Source: Phycisphaerales bacterium
Lineage (GTDB): Bacteria > Planctomycetota > Phycisphaerae > Tepidisphaerales > Tepidisphaeraceae
Assembly (NCBI GenBank): GCA_028288945.1
Contig: JAQGHH010000096.1
Coordinates: 1-5,997, forward strand
DNA length: 5,997 nucleotides
Direction: 5' to 3'
Under the pieces are notes generated by a model, which worked only from the letters and a program-made list of their open reading frames with translations, was not told the origin of the DNA and ran no database searches. Made by a program: the position numbers and the translations under genes. Positions 5,470-5,997 of this stretch are shown here, in pieces (positions within the stretch are counted from its first letter, which is position 1; each line of letters opens with the position of its first letter).

Positions 5470-5997
5470 ATGCGATACGTAACGCGTTCCTTCGTTGCCG
5501 GGTTGGCGTTCGGATTAATGCTCGTGGTCGGAAACGCGGCACATGCCGCGGAATGGGTGGAGCCCAAAGACGGCGTCTTTAGCGAGAAGCAGGTCGTCGC
5601 CTACATCGACACGATGAAGGAAGTGGTCGCGAGCTGGAAGGCCGCCGGCAAGGCGCTCGAGGGCGGCAAAAATGGATTTGCTGCGGCTGCGGTGCTCGCC
5701 CGTACGGACGCGAAGACCAAGGAGATCATGGCCAAGCATGGTCTCGTGGAGGCGGAATACAACTGGCTCGCAGGAAAGGTCACCGAAGCATGGGGCGGCG
5801 TCTTCATTCAGAACGCGATGGAAGAAGCCGACAAGCAGTTGGCCGTCCAGACCAAGGAAACGCAGGACAAGATCGCCGCGAGCAAGCAAAAAATTGCCGC
5901 GTACGAAAAGGCCTTGAAAGACGGCCGACGGGTGCTGACGCCCGAGCAGCGCGAGTCGATCGTGAAATCCGCCAAAGACGAACAGCAGTCGGCCTTG
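5470..5997 (+). CDS. Secreted coiled-coil protein of unknown function, 3' end outside window
   Basis: 176 codons are visible and the frame is still open at the window end. The product starts with a Sec signal peptide: basic MRYVTR, a hydrophobic core around residues 8-20 (FVAGLAFGLMLVV), and an Ala-rich cleavage site at about residue 26 (NAAHA/AEW). The mature part is helical and charged. Residues about 38-62 (KQVVAYIDTMKEVVASWKAA) and 75-110, with GLVEAEYNWLAGKVTEAWGG, look like paired helices with conserved-looking Trp residues. Residues about 115-150 are strongly coiled-coil-like (Lys/Glu/Gln/Ala-rich), and LTPEQRESIV follows. No cysteine lipobox and no enzymatic motif are seen. It is probably periplasmic. 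I do not recognise a named family. It has its own ribosome site and perhaps its own promoter, so it need not belong to the globin operon. Confidence 0.85.
   Translation, partial: MRYVTRSFVAGLAFGLMLVVGNAAHAAEWVEPKDGVFSEKQVVAYIDTMKEVVASWKAAGKALEGGKNGFAAAAVLARTDAKTKEIMAKHGLVEAEYNWLAGKVTEAWGGVFIQNAMEEADKQLAVQTKETQDKIAASKQKIAAYEKALKDGRRVLTPEQRESIVKSAKDEQQSAL

Overview
The window is GC-rich, gene-dense DNA that most likely comes from a planctomycete or a close relative such as Verrucomicrobia. The main evidence is the tandem pair at the left: the C-terminal part of a LamG/DUF1553 (PSD1) protein followed by a twin-arginine-exported DUF1501 protein. This couple is greatly expanded in Planctomycetes. 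It also occurs in Verrucomicrobia and Acidobacteria, so the phylum call is strong but not certain.

Layout: (1) 1-1319 (+), 3' part of the DUF1553 gene. (2) 1320-1536, a short gap holding two different palindromic repeat doublets in tandem. Each is two inverted hairpins bounded by GTGG/CCAC or GTAG/CTAC, the architecture of REP doublets (REPINs); the first is also flanked by a 5-bp direct repeat. (3) 1537-2982 (+), the DUF1501 gene. (4) 2988-3683 (-), a 231-residue protein resembling DUF4393/Abi-alpha, convergent with the DUF1501 gene (5 bp between stop codons). (5) 3684-4042, a divergent regulatory region with a good promoter for the Abi-alpha-like gene, a leftward terminator-like hairpin next to it, short inverted repeats and a 24-codon micro-ORF. 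(6) 4043-4966 (+), a GYF_2-domain protein with a Pro/Ala linker, an unassigned globular region and a C-terminal membrane anchor. (7) 4968-5354 (+), a group II truncated haemoglobin one base after the GYF stop, so probably co-translated. (8) 5355-5469, a gap with a hairpin and a weak promoter. (9) 5470-5997 (+), a secreted coiled-coil-rich protein of unknown function that runs off the right end.

How the genes work together: the DUF1553 and DUF1501 proteins are a known co-occurring, exported pair and may work on the same extracytoplasmic substrate, possibly polysaccharide; the exact reaction is not established. The GYF protein and the globin form a small operon. The Abi-alpha-like gene is a single gene with its own promoter and is the only candidate for a defence function. 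No rRNA, tRNA, CRISPR array, transposase or complete mobile element was seen. All family assignments come from reading the sequence without database searches.
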